Shown: in pieces, positions 59,862-64,000 of the stretch
Numbering within the stretch: position 1 is the stretch's first letter
Layout: each line of letters starts with the position of its first letter
Assembly: GCF_022678645.1 (NCBI RefSeq)
Contig: NZ_JALBWV010000054.1
Location: 1 to 64,000 of the forward strand
Length of the DNA stretch: 64,000 nt
Direction of reading: 5' to 3'
Origin: Saccharopolyspora soli
GTDB lineage: Bacteria > Actinomycetota > Actinomycetes > Mycobacteriales > Pseudonocardiaceae
Position numbers and translations under genes: made by a program
The notes under the pieces: model-generated
Seen by the model: the letters and a program-made list of their open reading frames with translations, nothing else
What the model was told of the DNA's origin: nothing
The model's database searches: none

Positions 59862-62756
59862 CTATCCCTGGTTTTCTTCCACCAGGCCGAGCTCGGTGTC
59901 ATAGCGCACCACAGCATCGCCCAGCCTCGTTGTGCGCTGCCGGTCCAGCTCCAGTGCGAGGCTGTAGCGCAGCCATGGATGCCCGTGCCAACCCGGCAGC
60001 ACACGGCATTCCCGCACCGCCGCCGGCGAAAGCTTCACCGGGAGGCGGACGGTGGCGCCCAGCACCTCGTCCACCAATGCCTCCGGCACCTCCCCGTTCG
60101 GGCCCAACGCCCGGCCCGCCAACGTGCGGTACCGGTCGCCGTCGGCGACGACGAGGATCACCTCGACGCCACGATCACCGTCGCGGACGACCGCTTCCAT
60201 CAACGACTCGCTGTCCCCACCGGACGCGCCGTCGGCATGCAGACCCGCCAGCGTGGGGACTTCGTGTTCCCCGCGCCGTGTCAAGAGAAACGGCGCCGCG
60301 GCCGCCGCCCGAGCCGTCTGTTCCTGTTCCCAGCCAGCGCGGGCTTTCGCCTCGGCCTCCGCCCAACCGGCTGGCACCGCCGCCTGGCTGGAATACACCC
60401 GGTCCACCAACTCGGGAACCACGCTGGGAATACGCCAACCCGCCTCGCGGGCGCGCGCGACCTCCGCCGCGGTCCGCAGCAGCACACAGCGGCCGTAAAT
60501 CTTCTCGCTGGCATACAACAACCGGGGTGGCTGGTCGCCGGTGTCGTCGAACCCGGTCACTACCACACACGGGGACTCCACTAAGGACGGACGTCGGGTG
60601 CCGACGTGGCGGTGCAACCGGCCGATCCGCTGCAGCAGCAGGTCGATCGGAGCCAGGTCGGTGACTAGAAGGTCGGCGTCCACATCGAAGGACTGCTCGG
60701 CCAACTGGGTGGCCACCAGAATCAACCGGGACGGACGCGGCGGCGGCGTGACCTCGCCGACGCTCGGTGGCGGCCCCAACAACGTAAGGCAGTTCTCCGT
60801 GCGATCGGCGCGCTCCTGCACGGTCAACCGCCCGTGCAACAACCGCACGTCCTTACCGAAACGGCTCCGCAACTGCTCGAACGTGGATTGCGCACGGGCC
60901 ACGGTGTTGCGGATCACCAACGCGCACCCACCATCGACAAGCCGTCGCTCCAGCAACTCGGCGACCGCGCGATCACCGGCGTCCTGCGCCGCGCGCCGCT
61001 GCTCGTCACTGGAGCGTGCACCGGGCATCGGCTCGGCCACCACCTCCACCCGCACCCGCACATCCGGCCGCCACGCCGCCGATTCCCCCGTGGCGAACCG
61101 TGGTGTAGTGCCGTCGGCCGCCATCCACGCGGCGGTGACCCGCGGATAGCCGGCAGGTTCAGGAGGAGTAGGAAACTCGGCTTCCTCTTTCGACGCGGCC
61201 CCCAGCAGGTAGGCATCAATGAATTCGCGGCGCTGTGCGGGCGGCAACGTCGCCGACAGCAGCACCACCGGCACCCGCGCCTGGCCCAGCCACCGCAGTC
61301 CTTCACACAGGAACTGCGACATGTAGACGTCGGCGGCATGGACCTCATCGAGGATGACGACCTTGCCCGCTAGCCCCGCCATCCGCAGCATCACATGCTT
61401 GGTACGGGTCGCGGCAAACAACAACTGGTCGATCGTGCCGACCACGAACGGACACAGCAAACCCCGCTTCGAACCCAAAAACCACTGCGCCGGGGCGTGC
61501 CGCTCCGACACCGTGTCCACCGGAGCCTGTGACACCGCCACAAGACCGTCGTCATCGTCCCCGCCGCACATGCCGTACTCGTCCACCCCACCGAACCGGC
61601 GATCCAACACCCCATCTGCACCCAGCAACGACGTCCACTCCTTGTTGAACATCCGCTTGCCGTGCAACAACGCCACCCGCGACGCCAGCCCCGCATCGAT
61701 ACCGTCTGCCCAGGCCCGCACCTGGCTGAACATCGGATCACTGGTCGCCTGCGTGGGCATCCCGACGAACACCCCATCCGCGCCGAAACGGGCCGCCAGC
61801 ACCTCCGCGGCCACCAACGCCGCATTCGTCTTGCCCTCCCCCATCGGAGCCTCGACCACCAGCAGCCCCGGCTCGTCCATCTCCCGCGCCGCATCCATCA
61901 CCATCACCTGCGACGCCCGCGGCGGACGCCCGAACCTGGCCTCGAACACATCCCGCTGAGGGTCGGCCAACGTTCCCCACCCGCCACGCAACCCCAACTC
62001 GGCCCACGCCCGCCCAGCCCGCCCCCGGGCCGCCTCCATGCTGACCTTCCCCAGATCATCCACCCCGACGAAGTGCTCTTCGTCGCTGGCGATCCAGTCC
62101 GCCATCACCACCAATCCGCTCAGATGCAACTGCGCTGCCCGCGACGGTGCTGAAACCGGTTCCACCGCCCGCAGATCAGCGAACCCCAGTGCCTGGGTAA
62201 ACCAGCGGATCACCTCCCGCTGCGCCTGCGGCCACTGGTCCGTCCCCCGCAGCTGCCGCTGCGCGCGCTGGGGCTCAGCCAACTGCCCCTCGGCCGGAAA
62301 CAGCCCGTGATGCCCCGCCACCAGCGGCCATACCCAGTCCACTTGCTCCGGCCGCCAACCCGCCTCGGCCAGCACCGACCGCAGCAGAAACCCACCCGCT
62401 CGGTCATGCCGCCACCGGTACTTCGCAGCCGTCACCTCGTGCCAGGGCAGCCCCGCGTCCCGAACAGCACGCGCGCCTTCCGGCCACAAACGTTGATGAG
62501 CCGGGGTCGCCTTGCCGCAGTCATGCACACCGCACAACCACGCGAACAGCGCCCGACCCCGCCCCGGACCACCGGCCACCTCGTCCAGCCAACTCCGCGT
62601 CGACGGCGCCAGAAAGTGATCCCACAACAGCTCGGCCACCGCCGCCGTATCCAGCAAATGCGACACCAACAGATTCGTACAACCCCCGGCCTTCTCCTTC
62701 GACTTCCCCCACAACACCCCCAACCATCGGAGAACGTCCAGATCAAAACCCTTCAC
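59862..62756 (-). CDS. cas3: CRISPR-associated helicase/nuclease Cas3
   Basis: A protein of about 964 residues from a GTG at 62756 (GGGGG four bases upstream). The N-terminal HD nuclease has His in LVSHLLDT (residue 33) and the HD pair in CGVHDCGK (78-79), with a later GHHG. The SF2 helicase has Walker A APMGEGKT (303-310), the DEVH box in VILDEVHA (470-473) and motif III LLSATLPPAQ, and the C-terminal helicase half has QRIGRLHRH. It degrades DNA bound by Cascade. First gene of the cas operon; an IS3-like OrfA fragment lies 100 bases upstream. Confidence 0.94.
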   Translation of the reverse strand: MKGFDLDVLRWLGVLWGKSKEKAGGCTNLLVSHLLDTAAVAELLWDHFLAPSTRSWLDEVAGGPGRGRALFAWLCGVHDCGKATPAHQRLWPEGARAVRDAGLPWHEVTAAKYRWRHDRAGGFLLRSVLAEAGWRPEQVDWVWPLVAGHHGLFPAEGQLAEPQRAQRQLRGTDQWPQAQREVIRWFTQALGFADLRAVEPVSAPSRAAQLHLSGLVVMADWIASDEEHFVGVDDLGKVSMEAARGRAGRAWAELGLRGGWGTLADPQRDVFEARFGRPPRASQVMVMDAAREMDEPGLLVVEAPMGEGKTNAALVAAEVLAARFGADGVFVGMPTQATSDPMFSQVRAWADGIDAGLASRVALLHGKRMFNKEWTSLLGADGVLDRRFGGVDEYGMCGGDDDDGLVAVSQAPVDTVSERHAPAQWFLGSKRGLLCPFVVGTIDQLLFAATRTKHVMLRMAGLAGKVVILDEVHAADVYMSQFLCEGLRWLGQARVPVVLLSATLPPAQRREFIDAYLLGAASKEEAEFPTPPEPAGYPRVTAAWMAADGTTPRFATGESAAWRPDVRVRVEVVAEPMPGARSSDEQRRAAQDAGDRAVAELLERRLVDGGCALVIRNTVARAQSTFEQLRSRFGKDVRLLHGRLTVQERADRTENCLTLLGPPPSVGEVTPPPRPSRLILVATQLAEQSFDVDADLLVTDLAPIDLLLQRIGRLHRHVGTRRPSLVESPCVVVTGFDDTGDQPPRLLYASEKIYGRCVLLRTAAEVARAREAGWRIPSVVPELVDRVYSSQAAVPAGWAEAEAKARAGWEQEQTARAAAAAPFLLTRRGEHEVPTLAGLHADGASGGDSESLMEAVVRDGDRGVEVILVVADGDRYRTLAGRALGPNGEVPEALVDEVLGATVRLPVKLSPAAVRECRVLPGWHGHPWLRYSLALELDRQRTTRLGDAVVRYDTELGLVEENQG

Positions 62757-62857
62757 ACACCCCCCTCGACGGCATCCGTCACCAACAAGGCACGAACCGT
62801 AGCGGTCCCCGCCGACAACACCGCCGAAGCACACGGACAGGGCGCCGCTACCCGAGA

Positions 62858-63157
62858 TCAGCCCGCTGACGCGCGGACTGTCAGCGCTCCCCCCGCACAC
62901 AGCGTGAGCGCCCGCGCAAGAGCATCACGATCCGACACAAGCTGGTCCCGCTCCCGCCGCAAACGCACCAACTCTGCCCGCTCGCCAGGATTCAACCCCC
63001 CGGACCGCACCGACCCACGATCCCGAACCACCCAGTTCGCCAACGTCCGCTCGGACACATCAAGATCCCTCGCGACCTGCACACGAGCAGCGCGCTCCAA
63101 CTCACGAACCATCCGCACCGAACGGACACGAATCTCCGCGTCGTAACGCCTCGCCAT
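62858..63157 (-). CDS. IS3-type transposase OrfA-like protein, stand-alone
   Basis: A 99-residue protein beginning MARRYDAEIRVRSVRMVREL, with an HTH (VQVARDLDVSERTLANWVV) and a coiled C-terminus (ERAELVRLRRERDQL). This is the OrfA pattern of IS3-family elements. No OrfB (DDE transposase) follows; cas3 begins instead, and no terminal inverted repeats are apparent. It is either an IS relic or a small regulator that has been kept next to cas3. Confidence 0.65.
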   Translation of the reverse strand: MARRYDAEIRVRSVRMVRELERAARVQVARDLDVSERTLANWVVRDRGSVRSGGLNPGERAELVRLRRERDQLVSDRDALARALTLCAGGALTVRASAG

Positions 63158-63588
63158 CCCCAGACCCTTTCTCTTGATCAGCTTCGAGGCGCGCACGTAC
63201 GCGACACACCAACACCCGTCAAGCATTTCGCGAACTTGCTTTGTCTTGACATAACTAGTTTCTCGACGCGATGGACGCAATGCTTGAATGCAGCAGGTTG
63301 GCCCCGCTGAACACCAACACGGCGGGGATGGCTCCTAGCTGTGTCTAGCCAACAGCCATAACCTGAACATCGGCCCCGCACCGCGGGGAAGGCCCGCAGG
63401 GCTAACACCCTGCGGGCCGTTTCACCCACCTACACAACCGCACGCAACAGACTGACGCTTGCCCCACACCATCCTCGACAACTCAACACACTCCAAAACC
63501 GCCAATGCCCTGCCAACAAACCCTCCGACCACGTCACCAACCAAACGAAAACCACACCCACCACAGCTAAAATCGCTCGTCAACAAGC
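63158..63588. other. Region between the OrfA-like gene and array 2, with CRISPR repeat-like relics
   Basis: No gene is visible in about 430 bases. At 63296-63335 a GGTTGGCCCCGC...GCGGGGATGGCTCC arrangement has the two arms of the CRISPR repeat around an enlarged centre. At 63370-63391 a TCGGCCCCGC...GCGGGGAAGG unit has them around a short centre. Both look like decayed repeats. The last 90 bases before array 2 are AT-richer (poly-A/C tracts, CTAAAATCGCTCG) and should be its leader. Confidence 0.45.
63391..63418. terminator. Bidirectional-type hairpin upstream of array 2
   Basis: GGCCCGCAGGG (63391-63401) and CCCTGCGGGCC (63408-63418) form a perfect 11-base-pair stem over a six-base loop, followed by GTTTC on the plus strand and preceded by GGGGAA. 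It lies just after a repeat-like relic, 170 bases before array 2, and could shield the array leader from incoming transcription. Confidence 0.55.
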
Positions 63589-63861
63589 GTCGGCCCCGCG
63601 CACGCGGGGATGGTTCCAGGGCATCCATGCCTGCATTGCGTTTGCGTTCGGTCGGCCCCGCGCAGGCGGGGATGGTGGCCGCAGCGGATCGCCCTCGACC
63701 TGCACGGCCTCTTCGGCCCCGCGCAGGCAGGGATGGTTCGGAACAGGATCAACAGGCTGCGTGGGAGCGGTAGTCGGCCTCGCGCTCGCGGGGATAGTTC
63801 CTCGGCCAGGGTCTCGACCGGGATCGACACGACGTCGGCCCCGTGCAGCGGGGATGGTTCC
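63589..63861 (+). CRISPR. Type I-E CRISPR array 2 (5 repeats, 4 spacers), decaying away from the leader
   Basis: Repeats start at 63589, 63651, 63712, 63773 and 63834 (periods 62, 61, 61, 61), each about 29 bases beginning GTCGGCC and ending GGGGATGGTTCC in the first copy. Later copies carry substitutions (GGTGGC end, TTCGG start, GTCGGCCTCG, one deleted base in the last). The first repeat is intact, so the leader is on the left. The ten bases before the first repeat (GTCAACAAGC) are identical to those before the first repeat of array 1 on the other strand, so both arrays use the same integration site. Array 2 points away from the cas operon. Confidence 0.92.
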
Positions 63862-64000
63862 GCCATGGCCATGATCTCGTCGTTGGTATGCCCATCGCCT
63901 CGGTCTCCGCCGACGAAGTGGTTCATTCGGATGGCCTATCAAGGCGGGGAAGCCTTCAATCGAATGAACAACGAACGGTAGAGAACGCGGGGCTGCCGCA

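Noticed and set aside
62858-63157. Complete IS3 element next to cas3
   Set aside because: Only the OrfA part is present; no OrfB, no matching terminal inverted repeats and no duplication were seen.
63895-63925. Sixth repeat of array 2 at the expected 61-base step
   Set aside because: The sequence there (TCGCCTCGGTCTCCGCCGAC) lacks the GGCCCC...GGGGATG arms, so the array ends at the fifth repeat.

Overview
The window is very GC-rich (about 70 percent), uses many GTG starts, and carries dense, often ATGA-overlapping genes. The IclR, LuxR-LAL, GMC, P450 and type I-E Cas proteins all look actinobacterial, so this is most likely chromosome of an actinomycete of the Pseudonocardiaceae type (Saccharopolyspora, Amycolatopsis and relatives). 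The genus is inference. I saw no rRNA or tRNA gene.

Layout. 1-2.2 kb: a stand-alone RapZ C-terminal-like protein coupled to a membrane-anchored protein, then decayed gene remnants. 2.3-12.8 kb: an accessory metabolic stretch with a GMC oxidoreductase, two exported alpha/beta hydrolases, a P450 with a frameshifted tail, a large LuxR-LAL regulator, an SDR, an IclR regulator and a cytosolic alpha/beta hydrolase. 13.5-38.3 kb: an aromatic-catabolism island. It holds vdcBCD-type non-oxidative decarboxylase genes, a hydroxyquinol branch (FAD monooxygenase, intradiol dioxygenase, maleylacetate reductase and a paralogue that lost metal ligands), two near-identical VOC proteins, three patatin-like genes (one dead), an aldehyde dehydrogenase, and a tetrahydrofolate-dependent O-demethylase operon (metF, LigM-like, cyclodeaminase, folD, purU). 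The island is littered with remnants (P450, FolD, UbiX, chorismate-binding enzyme, alcohol dehydrogenase/hydrolase chimera). It is bracketed by two halves of what looks like one SLT/NlpC-P60 peptidoglycan hydrolase gene.

38.5-43.6 kb: a rearranged zone with the SLT half, a large PD-(D/E)XK-like protein next to a broken DUF2235 gene, and a tyrosine recombinase whose C-terminus has become fused to an M23 peptidase tail. 43.6-51.9 kb: a tightly coupled seven-gene minus-strand operon (radical SAM, MazG-like, kinase-like, HprK-like kinase, sugar nucleotidyltransferase, NUDIX, UDP-GlcNAc 2-epimerase) behind an XRE/TPR-type regulator, with a divergent HAD phosphatase. I do not recognise it as a described pathway, and it is the best candidate here for a new system. 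52.7-64 kb: a complete type I-E CRISPR-Cas locus (cas3, casA, casB, cas7, cas5, cas6e, cas1, cas2) with a three-spacer array directly after cas2 and a second, decaying four-spacer array beyond the cas3 end.

How the island could work: methoxylated benzoates such as vanillate would be demethylated by the LigM-like enzyme onto tetrahydrofolate. The methyl group would be oxidised and released as formate by MetF, FolD, the cyclodeaminase and PurU. The hydroxybenzoate or vanillate itself would be decarboxylated by VdcBCD. The resulting phenol or diol would be hydroxylated to hydroxyquinol, cleaved, and reduced to 3-oxoadipate. The individual family calls are firm; the joined pathway is inference.
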